Assembly (NCBI RefSeq): GCF_003259695.1 | Contig: NZ_PZJH01000003.1 | Span: forward strand, 141,172-205,171 | Reading direction: 5' to 3' | Source of the DNA: Macrococcus epidermidis | Lineage (GTDB): Bacteria > Bacillota > Bacilli > Staphylococcales > Staphylococcaceae | Length of the DNA: 64,000 bases | Shown: positions 1-9,144 of the stretch, one piece after another | How the letters are laid out: every line of letters begins with the position of its first letter | Numbering within the stretch: position 1 is the first letter of the stretch | Translations under genes and position numbers: made by a program | Notes under the pieces: generated by a model | What the model was told of the DNA's origin: nothing | Database searches by the model: none | What the model saw: the letters and a program-made list of their open reading frames with translations, nothing else

Positions 1-285
1 ATGTATATGTTTGACAAAACAAATTTTTATTTACATATAACGTATATCATGGTTCACGTTTTCATAATCATGTTATCAATTATCTTTGCAGCATTGTTCA
101 TGAATCAAATGATGAGTATAAAGTTTTATTTTGTATGCTTGTTATTCACACTTATTTATGAATTCGTATTAAGTTTATTACTCTTTAAAATCAATACAAC
201 AAGTCATCGTCTATTTATGACCATTACTTTCACATTGATGATTGTGACCGTTTATATGTTGTTATCGATAGGAGGAAGTATATGA
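1..285 (+). CDS. Small membrane protein, probable ABC exporter component
   Basis: A 94-residue, strongly hydrophobic protein with three likely membrane segments (about residues 13-35, 42-62 and 70-92). Its last codons overlap the start of the following ABC ATPase by 4 bases (ATGA), so the two are translationally coupled and it is probably part of the membrane half of the same exporter. The first base of the window is the A of its ATG, so I cannot see a ribosome binding site. The true start may lie outside and the protein may be longer. No family recognised. Confidence 0.55.
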   Translation: MYMFDKTNFYLHITYIMVHVFIIMLSIIFAALFMNQMMSIKFYFVCLLFTLIYEFVLSLLLFKINTTSHRLFMTITFTLMIVTVYMLLSIGGSI

Positions 286-953
286 TAAAAGTTAAAAACT
301 TAACTAAGCGATATGGGAAAAAAGAAATCTTTGATCAGTTGAACACAACTTTTGAAGATAGAGCTGTAACAATCCTGTTAGGTGAGAACGGCGCTGGGAA
401 ATCAACATTGTTACGAATGATTGCAAAGCTGGAAACGCAAGATGCGGGAGAAATTATTTATTTCGGTGAGAACCTAAGTCATAAATCTTTAAAGAACCGT
501 TTAGGCTACATTCCTCAGGACATCGCATTATTTGAACATTTATCTGTGCAAGATAATATTAAGTTTTTTAAAGGGCTCTATACATCTCCTATTGATGATA
601 ATTTACTAAATACTTATAAAGATGCTTTAAATATTCGCGAAGATAAGGAGAAAGTTCAATCACTATCAGGAGGGACGAAACGTAAGGTGAACATGTTAAT
701 CGGCTTACTTGGAAATCCAGATATAATTATTTTGGATGAACCTACTGTTGGTATTGATTTGAAATCGAGATATGACATTCATCGACTGATTAATCAGCTG
801 AAAAAAAGTAAACTCATTATTTTAACAACGCATCACTTAGATGAAGTTGAGGTGATTGGAGATCATATAAAATTAATTGGAAAAGATCCATTTTATAAAC
901 AGGTACTGACTGATAAACACTGGACATTTGAAGATATGCTAAAATTGAAATAA
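282..953 (+). CDS. ABC transporter ATP-binding protein
   Basis: A complete 223-residue ABC ATPase. Walker A GENGAGKST is at residues 34-42, the Q-loop sits in YIPQD near 80, the signature LSGGTKRK is near 128, Walker B IIILDEP is near 148-154, and the switch histidine is in TTHH near 183. The size and single-domain layout are typical of ATPases that energise ABC-2 type exporters of drugs, peptides or lipids. The substrate cannot be read from this subunit. It overlaps the upstream membrane protein by 4 bases. The next gene follows within 20 bases, so all three are probably one transcript. Confidence 0.9.
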   Translation: MIKVKNLTKRYGKKEIFDQLNTTFEDRAVTILLGENGAGKSTLLRMIAKLETQDAGEIIYFGENLSHKSLKNRLGYIPQDIALFEHLSVQDNIKFFKGLYTSPIDDNLLNTYKDALNIREDKEKVQSLSGGTKRKVNMLIGLLGNPDIIILDEPTVGIDLKSRYDIHRLINQLKKSKLIILTTHHLDEVEVIGDHIKLIGKDPFYKQVLTDKHWTFEDMLKLK

Positions 954-971
954 ATGAATATGGAGGAAGTT

Positions 972-1343
972 ATGCATAAATTTGAGCCGTTCTTTGACAA
1001 ACTAACAAACATCAATCATCTCGGTAAGATTCAGGATTTATTTGAATGGATTGAGACAAATTTTCCGGAATTACAACGTGAATATAAATGGAATACACCG
1101 ATGTATTCAGATCACGGCACGTTTATACTGGGTGTCAGTACAGCAAAAGCGCATATTTCAATAGCACCGGAAAATCAAACGATGGCGCATTTTAAAGATA
1201 AGATAGCAGAAGCTGGATACGATCAAACTGCAGGTCTTTTCAAAGTAAAGTGGGACCAGGAAATCGATTATGAATTATTGAAAGAGATAATTGAATACAA
1301 TATAGAAGATAAAAAGGAAGTTACAACTTTCTGGAGAAAATAA
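972..1343 (+). CDS. DUF1801/YdhG-type frataxin-fold protein
   Basis: A 123-residue soluble protein. The pattern of EYKWNTPMY, a HISIAP strand and a C-terminal KVKWDQEID segment fits the YdhG/DUF1801 family. That family has a frataxin-like fold, and the B. subtilis member has been proposed as an iron chaperone. I chose ATG 972 because GGAGG at 962-966 is 5 bases upstream. An in-frame ATG at 954 directly after the ATPase stop lacks such a site. It ends just before a strong terminator and is probably cotranscribed with the ABC genes. The iron role is inferred from family only. Confidence 0.75.
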   Translation: MHKFEPFFDKLTNINHLGKIQDLFEWIETNFPELQREYKWNTPMYSDHGTFILGVSTAKAHISIAPENQTMAHFKDKIAEAGYDQTAGLFKVKWDQEIDYELLKEIIEYNIEDKKEVTTFWRK

Positions 1344-1354
1344 TAAATTTGAAA

Positions 1355-1381
1355 CCGAGGAATATTACCTCGGATTTTTTT
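1355..1381 (+). terminator. Rho-independent terminator
   Basis: CCGAGG (1355-1360) pairs with CCTCGG (1368-1373) around a 7-base loop and is followed by a T-run. It closes the ABC/YdhG unit. Confidence 0.85.
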
Positions 1382-1403
1382 AGCTTAAAAATTAACATTT
1401 TAG

Positions 1404-1431
1404 TTGACTAATTTGCAAATTATAATATAAT
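1404..1431 (+). promoter_or_regulatory. azoR promoter with palindromic operator
   Basis: TTGACT (1404-1409) and TATAAT (1426-1431) are 16 bases apart, a good sigma-A promoter. The perfect 12-base palindrome AATTTGCAAATT (1410-1421) fills the spacer, a position where a repressor dimer would block polymerase. The identity of the repressor is not readable; MarR/DUF24-type regulators control azoreductases in relatives. Confidence 0.6.
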
Positions 1432-1488
1432 AAATATATCAAGTATAAAAATTAAACTAAAAAGCACACAAAAGAGGAGTTATTACAC

Positions 1489-2124
1489 ATGACTAAAGTA
1501 TTATACATTACAGGACATCCTAATGATGAAACAGTTTCTTTCTCAATGGCTACAGGGAAAGCGTTTATTGAAAGCTACAAAGCTGCAAATCCAGATCACG
1601 AAGTTAAACATATTGATTTATATGAAACGTTTATCCCATTAATTGATAAAGAAGTATTTGCTGGTTGGGGTAAATTACAATCAGGAGAAGCTTTCGAAAC
1701 ATTAACTGAAACTGAGCAACAAAAAGTAGCACGTTTAAATGAATTAAGTGACGAATTTGCTGCGGCAGATAAATATGTATTCGTTACGCCAATGTGGAAC
1801 TTATCATTCCCGGCAATCGTTAAAGCTTATATTGATGCAGTAGCAGTAGCTGGAAAAGCATTCAAATACACTGCTGAAGGTCCAGTTGGATTACTTACAG
1901 ATAAGAAAGCAGTTATCGTTCAAGCACGTGGTGGTTACTATTCAGAAGGTCCAGCAGCAAACTTCGAAATGGGTAACCGTTACTTACAAACAATTTTAGG
2001 TTTCTTCGGTATTCCAAGCGTTGAAGAAATTATCATTGAAGGTCATAATGCACAGCCAGAACAAGCAGAAGCAATCAAAGCTGCTGCAATTGAAAAAGCT
2101 GAAAGTTTAGCAAAAACTTTCTAA
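1489..2124 (+). CDS. azoR: FMN-dependent NADH-azoreductase
   Basis: A 211-residue flavodoxin-like quinone/azo reductase. The N-terminal strand [16 protein letters not shown] gives the FMN-phosphate loop. [10 protein letters not shown] near residue 100 and the [11 protein letters not shown] segment near 145 are typical of AzoR/AcpD proteins. These enzymes use NADH and FMN to reduce azo dyes and quinones in two-electron steps, and probably detoxify quinones and electrophiles. GAGGAG stands about 10 bases before ATG. It is monocistronic, with its own promoter and terminator. Codon use looks highly biased, which suggests strong expression. Confidence 0.9.
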   Translation: MTKVLYITGHPNDETVSFSMATGKAFIESYKAANPDHEVKHIDLYETFIPLIDKEVFAGWGKLQSGEAFETLTETEQQKVARLNELSDEFAAADKYVFVTPMWNLSFPAIVKAYIDAVAVAGKAFKYTAEGPVGLLTDKKAVIVQARGGYYSEGPAANFEMGNRYLQTILGFFGIPSVEEIIIEGHNAQPEQAEAIKAAAIEKAESLAKTF

Positions 2125-2162
2125 ATATAAATGAAATTTTAATAATAATGAATAAATTACAG

Positions 2163-2192
2163 CCATCGATTCCTTTGAATCGATGGTTTTTT
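2163..2192 (+). terminator. Terminator of azoR
   Basis: A perfect 10-bp stem, CCATCGATTC (2163-2172) with GAATCGATGG (2177-2186), has a 4-base loop and is followed by six T. Confidence 0.9.
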
Positions 2193-2319
2193 AATTTTAT
2201 TAATTATTTTATATTTATAAATATTATTTTAGCTTTTAATTGCAATTAAGGTGTTAATTATTTTGAAAATAATTCAATAAATTATCAAAATAACTAAAAT
2301 TAACGGTATATGAGGGTTA

Positions 2320-2348
2320 TTCCACATTCAATTTATGGGTGGTATAAT
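2320..2348 (+). promoter_or_regulatory. Candidate promoter for the 2407 gene
   Basis: TATAAT at 2343-2348 with a weak -35 TTCCAC at 2320-2325, 17 bases apart. Transcription would begin near 2355, downstream of the in-frame ATG at 2335, which supports the later start at 2407. The rest of 2193-2400 is AT-rich sequence in which I see nothing else. Confidence 0.45.
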
Positions 2349-2406
2349 TACATTAAGTATAAAAAATGCTATTAATAATATATATTACCAATTAAGAGGT
2401 GAGTCA

Positions 2407-3183
2407 ATGAGGACAATAGAACTCTATTTGAAGTTGAAGTCGTTACAACAAAGTTTACCTGAAATTTATGAGGATGATTACAAACAAAGTATTGCACGAG
2501 CGATAATATTTACAAATGGATCAATCGATGAAGTCGAATTCTTAACAAGTGCCGACAAGATGGATATTATTTCTGTTTATCAGCAGTTAAAAAATGAACA
2601 ATTTGATTTTAATGTTTCTAACGAACAAAAAGCGATGCATTATGTTAATAATCTCCACGGAGATACAAAAACAAAATCTCGTTCTTTTAAACGAACTGAA
2701 ATGATAAATTTTGTAAAAGAAAAGTTGATAAAGTCGCATCCTAACATTGAATTTATACATTTGAAATATAACGTTCTAACTTGCAAGTTAAACAATCAGA
2801 CGTACACAGTATATGTCAGTACATCAAGAGATTATGAGTTTCTTAATACTACAGAAGAAATTAATACAAAACGCGTATCTGCCTGGCACAAAGGCAATGA
2901 TGAAATATTTTCAAGTTATGATTATTATGCAATGCTTGTAACAATTGATTCGAAATCTGAATATGTCACTGAACAATCAAATGGCATTGAAGGCATTTTT
3001 ATGAATCAGAAGGAATTAAATAAGTGGTTAAATGAAAAAGAGAAGAATCAAAGTGGCATGATTAACTGTTATGTACATTACCATCAACCCAAATCGAACA
3101 GAGAAATTATTGAGGTAATAGACGCACGTGAACGTCCACAATTAAATTTAAGACATTTGTTAGATAATACATTTAAATTATAA
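2407..3183 (+). CDS. Hypothetical protein, partner of zinc-ribbon membrane protein
   Basis: I do not recognise this 258-residue soluble protein. It has no signal peptide, membrane segment or cysteine motif. It begins with a helical, charged region (about 1-60) and continues with alternating strands and helices. I chose ATG 2407 because AGAGGTGA lies just upstream and a probable promoter lies between 2320 and 2348; an in-frame ATG at 2335 would be outside the transcript. It is followed after 17 bases by the zinc-ribbon membrane protein, so the two are probably cotranscribed and may act together. No function is assigned. Confidence 0.7.
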   Translation: MRTIELYLKLKSLQQSLPEIYEDDYKQSIARAIIFTNGSIDEVEFLTSADKMDIISVYQQLKNEQFDFNVSNEQKAMHYVNNLHGDTKTKSRSFKRTEMINFVKEKLIKSHPNIEFIHLKYNVLTCKLNNQTYTVYVSTSRDYEFLNTTEEINTKRVSAWHKGNDEIFSSYDYYAMLVTIDSKSEYVTEQSNGIEGIFMNQKELNKWLNEKEKNQSGMINCYVHYHQPKSNREIIEVIDARERPQLNLRHLLDNTFKL

Positions 3184-3200
3184 AGATTAGAGGGAATCCA

Positions 3201-4559
3201 ATGAAAATTTGTAGAAATTGTGGCGCAGAAGTAAAAGATTACGTTAAAGTATGTACGAATTGTGGAACGAAGTTTCCAGAAGATGCTGTCGAGGAGAGAC
3301 GTGTGCCTAGTGATGAGAAATTAGTTTATGAAAGAAAACAGAAACAGCCTCTAGAAAAACCAGTTAAAAAAAGTAAAGGGAAGTCAATATTACCTTTACT
3401 AATCGGATTAATTGCTTTACTTGCATTACTATTTGGTTTGTATAAGTTCTTTGAACATAAATTTTCACCAGTTAATCAATCTGAAGAAATAAAACAGGCA
3501 TTAATAGATAAAGATTATAATAAATTATCATCTATTTTAAGTGTCGGTGATAAGAATTTGTCAGAAAGTGAAGCAGAAGCTTTTGCTCATTATATTGCCG
3601 CAAGTGGTAATACAGAAAAGTTTGGTGAAAAACTTGTTACTACTACAGAACAAATGATCGATAATAAACAGCCTGACAGTATGGTCAGTGCAGGCGGTAA
3701 AGATGCAGTACAAATTACAACAGACAAAAAGAAATTTGGTATTTTTAAGAACTTCGCATTTAAAGTTCCGGAAGTACCCATTTATTTAACCGGAAAAGAT
3801 GATAAAAAGATTGTGATCAAAGTGAATGGTGAGGAGCAGGACTATACACCGACATTAGATTCAAGAGAAAGATTAGGAAATTTTCCGCTTGGCAATTATG
3901 AATTAGACGCAACAAAAACTGCGATAAATGGTGAAGTTCAAGGTAAATTGCTAATCAATATGTCAGAAAGTGATGATGCTCAAGAAAGTTTTGATGTGGC
4001 TTATATCAAAACCAATGTTGAAATTCCAGAAGCTGTAGATAAAAATTCAGTGATGGTCTATGTTAATAATGAAGAAATGGATTTTGATGTGAACGGTGAC
4101 AATGTATTTGGCCCATTTTTAGCTGGAAAAAAACTGAAGATTTATGCTGAAGGAGAAGCGGGCAACCAAACATTAGTCACAAATAAAGAAATTGAAACGC
4201 CTTCAGCATCTAGTGACAATCCAGCGGATATTGATTTAATATTTGATACGAGTGAACTTACACAAGAACCTGCAAAAGAAACGATTATCGTCAGAGAGTC
4301 AGATGAAAAAGATGCATCAGAACAAATTACTGTAACAAGAGAGAACGTTCAAAGTTTAGCTGAAGCATGGAGTGGTGTAGGTTTTGATTATGATCGTTAT
4401 GAATATAGAACGCCAGTTTATGAAGATGGTAAATATGGATTTGGTATATTTGATGAAAATGATGAAATTGTTGGTTCGTTCGATGTATATAAAGATGGTA
4501 CGATAATAGAATATGATGAAGATGGTCAAATTATCAGAAATGGTAATATTAATGATTAA
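3201..4559 (+). CDS. Zinc-ribbon membrane-anchored protein, TcaA/YvbJ-like
   Basis: A 452-residue protein with an N-terminal zinc ribbon (CRNCG at 4-8 and CTNCG at 18-22), a basic linker, and one membrane helix near residues 62-83. A long extracytoplasmic part of strand-rich repeats follows and ends in an acidic C-terminal domain. This order matches the TcaA/YvbJ group of staphylococcal and bacillar membrane proteins, some of which affect glycopeptide tolerance and cell-envelope signalling. AGAGGGA stands before the ATG. I am confident of the architecture; membership of TcaA proper is not certain, so no gene symbol is given. Confidence 0.75.
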   Translation: MKICRNCGAEVKDYVKVCTNCGTKFPEDAVEERRVPSDEKLVYERKQKQPLEKPVKKSKGKSILPLLIGLIALLALLFGLYKFFEHKFSPVNQSEEIKQALIDKDYNKLSSILSVGDKNLSESEAEAFAHYIAASGNTEKFGEKLVTTTEQMIDNKQPDSMVSAGGKDAVQITTDKKKFGIFKNFAFKVPEVPIYLTGKDDKKIVIKVNGEEQDYTPTLDSRERLGNFPLGNYELDATKTAINGEVQGKLLINMSESDDAQESFDVAYIKTNVEIPEAVDKNSVMVYVNNEEMDFDVNGDNVFGPFLAGKKLKIYAEGEAGNQTLVTNKEIETPSASSDNPADIDLIFDTSELTQEPAKETIIVRESDEKDASEQITVTRENVQSLAEAWSGVGFDYDRYEYRTPVYEDGKYGFGIFDENDEIVGSFDVYKDGTIIEYDEDGQIIRNGNIND

Positions 4560-4568
4560 ACGTCATTG

Positions 4569-4611
4569 CTACAGTCCTTTTATTTAAAATATAAGGGGCT
4601 GTAGTTTTTTT
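4569..4611 (+). terminator. Rho-independent terminator
   Basis: A long stem, CTACAGTCC... (4569-4583) with ...GGGGCTGTAG (4591-4604), is followed by seven T. It closes the 2407-4559 unit. Confidence 0.85.
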
Positions 4612-4768
4612 AGTTTAATTGAAAATATGTTATAGTAAAAGTTGAAAATATGACAAATTTAAACATATTACAACATAATTTGGGTTGTAAATTTATAGAA
4701 ATAATTGTATTATTAATAAAGTGTTTCATTTATGTTACGTTTATGTTAAAAAGGTGGTCCGTTTTACA

Positions 4769-6532
4769 ATGAATAAACAATATTTTCCTGGTTTAGACGG
4801 CATGCGTGCAATTGCAGTGATTGCGATTATTATATTTCATCTTAATCCGAAATGGTTGCCAGGAGGATTTTTAGGTGTAGATACATTTTTTATTATCTCA
4901 GGATATTTGATTACCACATTGCTAATTAAAGAATACGAAGCGAATCAATCGATCAACTTAGTTCATTTCTGGTATAAACGTATTAAACGTCTATTGCCTC
5001 CAGTTCTGTTTATGATGTTTATTGTCATACAGTATATTATCTTCTTTGATCGAGCATTGTTATTTCAAGTAAAAAAAGATATGTATGCTGCGTTACTATA
5101 TATTTCAAATTGGTGGTACATTTTTGATGGTCTGGATTATTTTCAGAGCCTCGAACCCCGTCCATTGAAACATTTGTGGTCTCTAGCTATCGAAGAGCAA
5201 TTTTATCTCTTATTCCCCTTCATTTTATTAATGTTATTTAAAACTATTAAGAAAAAATCTAATATATTTATTGTATTTTTTATAGTGTCATTAATTTCTA
5301 TGTCAATAATGTGGATGATGTATGATCCTTCAAAGAGCATATCTCGTATATATTTTGGTACTGATACTCGCCTTCAGACATTATTATTAGGAGCATTGCT
5401 GGCACTGATATGGCCGGCATATAAATTGAAGAAAAATCCACCAAAAGTAATCGTTTGGGTTATCGAAATGATAGGATTAGTTGGCGCAATCTTTTTAGTA
5501 CGATCATTCTTTCTGTTTACAGAGCATAGTGCATCAGTATTTCAAGGTGGCTTATACATCTTAGGAATATTCACTTTGTTATTTATTATGTCTAGTGTTC
5601 ATCCTGATACATGGATGTCGAAATTTTTAAGCTTACCTGTATTAACATGGATTGGTCGATATTCATATAGTTTGTATTTATGGCACTACCCTATTATCGT
5701 GTTGATGCAATCTCATTTTATACAGGGACAGATACCATGGTATGTACATCTGATTTCTATCATTCTTACAATGATTATGGCGATATTCAGTTATCAATTG
5801 ATTGAACAGCCATTTAGAAAAAAAGGATTAAAAGCTTTTGTAGATGTGAAATCATTAAAAGCATTTATAACATTATTGGTAAGTTTATATTTACTGGTTT
5901 CAACACCTTATCTAATTAAAACAGTGAAAGCAGAGTCGCAAAATAATGAAAAGATTGTAGTTACACAAACAAAATCAATTGCACCAGCTATAAAACGCAT
6001 CTCCCCTTTGCAAATTGAAGATGCGTCCAAACCAGCTACTGAAATTGCTAAAGTCTATCCTTATGCGCCTCTTTTTATAGGAGATTCAGTGCTAGTAGAC
6101 ATTGATTATCAAATTAGAAATGTGTTTCCAAATGCTACGATAGATGGTGAAGTCGGACGTAATATTTATAAAGCCATTCCTGTGGCAGATAAATATACAG
6201 ATTTTAACAGAAAAGATGCCGTTGTTGTTCTCTATTTAGGTACAAATGGTGATTTTGAGGATATCCAGATGAATACGATCCTTAAAAAGTTTGATAAAGC
6301 GCAAGTATTTTTAGTCACTGCCCGTGTACCGAAAGATTATGAAGCACATGTTAATGCAGAGATGTATCGATTTTCAAAAAAATATAAAAATATACATATT
6401 ATAGATTGGTATAAAGTTTCACAGGGACATCCTGAATATTTTGCCCCAGATGGTATTCACCTTGAGTACCCAGGTATAAAAGCGATGGTTAAAGTGGTTA
6501 CAGATGAAATTATAAAGGTTGTCGAAAAATAG
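4769..6532 (+). CDS. oatA: OatA-like peptidoglycan O-acetyltransferase
   Basis: A 587-residue protein with two parts. The N-terminal acyltransferase-3 domain (about 1-385) has some ten membrane helices and the family signatures FPGLDGMRAIAV and WSLAIEEQFYLLFP. The C-terminal SGNH-type extracytoplasmic domain has the catalytic serine in FIGDSV and the Asp-His pair in DGIHL near the end. OatA proteins carry acetyl groups across the membrane and place them on C6-OH of N-acetylmuramic acid, which blocks lysozyme. ATG 4769 is preceded by AAGGTGG; an in-frame ATG 48 bases upstream lacks a site. Monocistronic. A wall polymer other than peptidoglycan remains possible as substrate. Confidence 0.85.
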   Translation: MNKQYFPGLDGMRAIAVIAIIIFHLNPKWLPGGFLGVDTFFIISGYLITTLLIKEYEANQSINLVHFWYKRIKRLLPPVLFMMFIVIQYIIFFDRALLFQVKKDMYAALLYISNWWYIFDGLDYFQSLEPRPLKHLWSLAIEEQFYLLFPFILLMLFKTIKKKSNIFIVFFIVSLISMSIMWMMYDPSKSISRIYFGTDTRLQTLLLGALLALIWPAYKLKKNPPKVIVWVIEMIGLVGAIFLVRSFFLFTEHSASVFQGGLYILGIFTLLFIMSSVHPDTWMSKFLSLPVLTWIGRYSYSLYLWHYPIIVLMQSHFIQGQIPWYVHLISIILTMIMAIFSYQLIEQPFRKKGLKAFVDVKSLKAFITLLVSLYLLVSTPYLIKTVKAESQNNEKIVVTQTKSIAPAIKRISPLQIEDASKPATEIAKVYPYAPLFIGDSVLVDIDYQIRNVFPNATIDGEVGRNIYKAIPVADKYTDFNRKDAVVVLYLGTNGDFEDIQMNTILKKFDKAQVFLVTARVPKDYEAHVNAEMYRFSKKYKNIHIIDWYKVSQGHPEYFAPDGIHLEYPGIKAMVKVVTDEIIKVVEK

Positions 6533-6541
6533 ATGTATCAT

Positions 6542-6570
6542 AAGGATAGGGAAACCTATCCTTTTTGTTT
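6542..6570 (+). terminator. Terminator after oatA
   Basis: AAGGATAGG (6542-6550) pairs with CCTATCCTT (6555-6563) around GAAA and is followed by T-rich sequence. Confidence 0.85.
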
Positions 6571-6609
6571 TGATTATGGTTATAATGTGGATGAATAAGG
6601 AGGACACTC

Positions 6610-8361
6610 ATGTTAGAATTATTTATTTTATTACTTGAACGTGTGGGATTAATTATACTTGTAGCCTATATATTAATGAACATATCCCATTTTAAAATGG
6701 TGATGAGCGAACGCGAAAAATTATCTTCACAAATACAGTTGATTATCATCTTTGGTCTATTTGCTGTAGTCTCTAACTTTACGGGTGTTGAGATACGAGA
6801 TAATCATGTAGTATCCAGCCAAATATTCAGGACGATCTCAGATGATGCTGCAATTGCCAACACACGTGTACTAACAATTAGTGTAGCAGGACTTGTAGGT
6901 GGTCCGATTGTCGGTTTTACTGTAGGAATCGTATCTGGAATTTCCAGATATTTAATTGGAGGTGTTGATGCATATACATACGTTATATCTTCAATTATTA
7001 TCGGCTTAGTCTCCGGTTATTTTGGGCATAGAGCGAGAAAGAACGATCAATATCCTACGATTATTCAGGGGATGATTATTGGAATTGTTATGGAACTCAT
7101 TCAAATGATATGTATTATCAGCTTTGCTTCAAATTTTGATAATGCTCTGGATTTAGTATCATTTATTATTTTACCGATGACACTCATTAACAGTTTAGGT
7201 ACTGCAATATTTTTATCTATTATTATTTCAACATTACAACAAGAACAGCATATGAAAGCTGTACAGACACATGAAGTATTAAATCTAGCCAATCAAACTT
7301 TACCTTATTTCAGATTAGGATTAAATGAATCAAGTGCAACTGAAGCGGCTCAAATTATTAAAGATTTGATGAAAGTGTCTGCCGTTTCAATCACAAATAA
7401 AACGGATATATTAGCGCATGTTGGAGCAGCAAGCGATCATCACGTTCCGAAAAAGAAAATTATTACAGACCTTTCAAAAGAGGTCATACGCTCAGGTGAG
7501 ATAAAAGAAGCACATACAACAGAAGAAATTGGTTGTACGTATCCAGGTTGTCCGTTAGAAGGTGCCATTGTTATTCCGTTATACGTTAATCAGGAAGTGG
7601 TAGGCACTTTGAAACTATATTTTACAGATAGTAAGAAGCTTACATACGTAGAACGCCGTTTGGCAGAAGGTTTAGCGGATATCTTCTCTAGTCAAATTGA
7701 ATTAGGTGAAATTGAAATGCAAAGTAAGCTGTTAAAAGATGCTGAAATTAAATCTTTGCAGGCTCAAGTTAATCCACACTTCTTCTTTAATGCGATGAAT
7801 ACAATTTCAGCGCTTATACGGGTAGACAGTGAAAAAGCGCGTGAATTATTATTGAATTTGAGCAATTTTTTCAGATCTAATTTACAAGGTGCAAGACAAA
7901 ATACCATTACGATAGAGAAAGAAATTCAACAAGTCGAAGCTTATTTATCTTTAGAGCAGGCGAGATTTCCAAATCGCTTCAATATTCATTTCGATGTAGC
8001 AGAAGATTGTGTCAATGCACAAGTACCGCCATTTATCATTCAGATACTTGTGGAAAATGCGATTAAGCACGCATTCCATAATCGTAAAACAGGTAATAAT
8101 ATCGATGTCGTCGTAAGAAAAGATATCGATGAAATTGAAATTTCTGTAGAAGATAATGGAAATGGTATTCCAAAGGATAAAAGAGATAAAATAGGAATTA
8201 TTGAAGTAAACTCTACATCTGGTACCGGTAGTGCACTGGAAAATTTAAATAAGCGTTTAGTGGGACTATATAATCGTGATGCGAAATTGAAATTTATCAC
8301 TGGAGCGCATGGAACGAAATTTTACACGCATATCCCTTATGAAAGAGAGGAGTTATTATAA
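6610..8361 (+). CDS. lytS: Sensor histidine kinase LytS
   Basis: A 583-residue membrane sensor. It has a 5TM-LytS region with conserved GxxGGxxxG-like turns (about 1-205), a GAF domain (about 220-365) and a His_kinase domain with the phosphoacceptor in VNPHFFFNA (His390). The ATP-binding DNGNGIP motif is near 520. LytS senses membrane state or, in related systems, extracellular pyruvate, and phosphorylates LytR. AAGGAGG stands 6 bases before ATG. The stop codon overlaps the lytR start (TAATG), so the pair is translationally coupled. The lrgAB operon lies just downstream. Confidence 0.95.
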   Translation: MLELFILLLERVGLIILVAYILMNISHFKMVMSEREKLSSQIQLIIIFGLFAVVSNFTGVEIRDNHVVSSQIFRTISDDAAIANTRVLTISVAGLVGGPIVGFTVGIVSGISRYLIGGVDAYTYVISSIIIGLVSGYFGHRARKNDQYPTIIQGMIIGIVMELIQMICIISFASNFDNALDLVSFIILPMTLINSLGTAIFLSIIISTLQQEQHMKAVQTHEVLNLANQTLPYFRLGLNESSATEAAQIIKDLMKVSAVSITNKTDILAHVGAASDHHVPKKKIITDLSKEVIRSGEIKEAHTTEEIGCTYPGCPLEGAIVIPLYVNQEVVGTLKLYFTDSKKLTYVERRLAEGLADIFSSQIELGEIEMQSKLLKDAEIKSLQAQVNPHFFFNAMNTISALIRVDSEKARELLLNLSNFFRSNLQGARQNTITIEKEIQQVEAYLSLEQARFPNRFNIHFDVAEDCVNAQVPPFIIQILVENAIKHAFHNRKTGNNIDVVVRKDIDEIEISVEDNGNGIPKDKRDKIGIIEVNSTSGTGSALENLNKRLVGLYNRDAKLKFITGAHGTKFYTHIPYEREELL

Positions 8362-9080
8362 TGAAAATATTAGTCGTCGATGATGAACCGTTAGCGCGCA
8401 ATGAATTGATGTATCTCATCAATAAGATTGATGACAGTCACGATATAGAAGAAGCGGATTCGGTTGAAGAAACGTTGACAGCCCTACTTGCAGATACGTA
8501 TGACTTATTATTTTTAGATATTAATCTCATCAATGAAAGCGGACTTGATTTAGCACAGAAGATTAATAGAATGAAAACCCCGCCATTGATCGTATTTGCA
8601 ACAGCACATGATACTTTTGCGGTGAAAGCATTTGAATTAAATGCACTCGATTATGTATTAAAGCCTTTCGAAATGAAAAGAATAGAAGTTGCACTTGAAA
8701 AAGCCCGAAGTAGAGTAGAAAAAGATCATACAGAAGGAACGAAACAGTCCACGGCAACGCTTTCAATTCAGATAGACGATAAAATATATGTAATTAATAC
8801 GCTTGATATCATTGCATTGTACGTTGAAGAAGGCAAGTTACATATCATCACTTTAAAAAATGAATATACGATTAATGAACCGCTTAGTGCTTTTGAGAAA
8901 AAAATGCCAGAAGATATCTTTATACGTATACATCGTTCAAGTATTATTAATAAAAACCACATAAAATCAGCAGAACAATGGTTTAATAACACATATCAGG
9001 TAAAGTTAACAAAAGATGTGAAACTACAAGTATCCAGATCATATATTAAGCAGTTTAAACATGAGATAGGGCTAAAATAA
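8361..9080 (+). CDS. lytR: Response regulator LytR (LytTR family)
   Basis: A 239-residue response regulator. The receiver domain has the acidic pair DD7-8, phosphoacceptor Asp53 in LFLDIN, and Lys in LKPFE near 105. The C-terminal LytTR DNA-binding domain (about 135-236) has the IHRSSIINKNHI signature. LytTR proteins bind pairs of direct repeats, and such a pair lies immediately downstream, before lrgA (9094-9129). It therefore very likely activates lrgAB in response to LytS. The stop codon sits in the loop of the terminator hairpin. Confidence 0.95.
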   Translation: MKILVVDDEPLARNELMYLINKIDDSHDIEEADSVEETLTALLADTYDLLFLDINLINESGLDLAQKINRMKTPPLIVFATAHDTFAVKAFELNALDYVLKPFEMKRIEVALEKARSRVEKDHTEGTKQSTATLSIQIDDKIYVINTLDIIALYVEEGKLHIITLKNEYTINEPLSAFEKKMPEDIFIRIHRSSIINKNHIKSAEQWFNNTYQVKLTKDVKLQVSRSYIKQFKHEIGLK

Positions 9081-9098
9081 TTTTAGCCTTATCTTTTT
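9065..9098 (+). terminator. lytR terminator overlapping the stop codon
   Basis: A 13-bp stem (9065-9077 with 9081-9093, one G-T pair) has a 3-base loop that is the lytR stop TAA. The T-run at 9094-9098 is also the start of the first LytR repeat. Confidence 0.8.
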
Positions 9099-9129
9099 GC
9101 ATTTCAACTATCTATTTTTGCATCTCAAC
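9094..9129 (+). promoter_or_regulatory. LytR-type direct repeat upstream of lrgA
   Basis: TTTTTGCATTTCAAC (9094-9108) and TTTTTGCATCTCAAC (9115-9129) differ at one base and start 21 bases apart, two helical turns. This is the arrangement LytTR regulators bind. A TATGAT -10 lies at 9161-9166 with a poor -35, as expected for an activated promoter. Confidence 0.75.
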
Positions 9130-9130
9130 A

Positions 9131-9144
9131 TGAAAACGTTTTAT
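9131..9144 (+). promoter_or_regulatory. Candidate CcpA (cre) site before lrgA
   Basis: TGAAAACGTTTTAT matches the catabolite-responsive consensus TGWNANCGNTNWCA except at the last two positions. It lies between the LytR repeats and the -10. CcpA control of lrgAB-type pyruvate uptake genes is known in Bacillus and streptococci; here it is inferred. Confidence 0.5.

Noticed and set aside
2335..2406. N-terminal extension of the 2407 gene from ATG 2335
   Set aside because: It lies upstream of the probable -10 and has no ribosome binding site, whereas 2407 has both.
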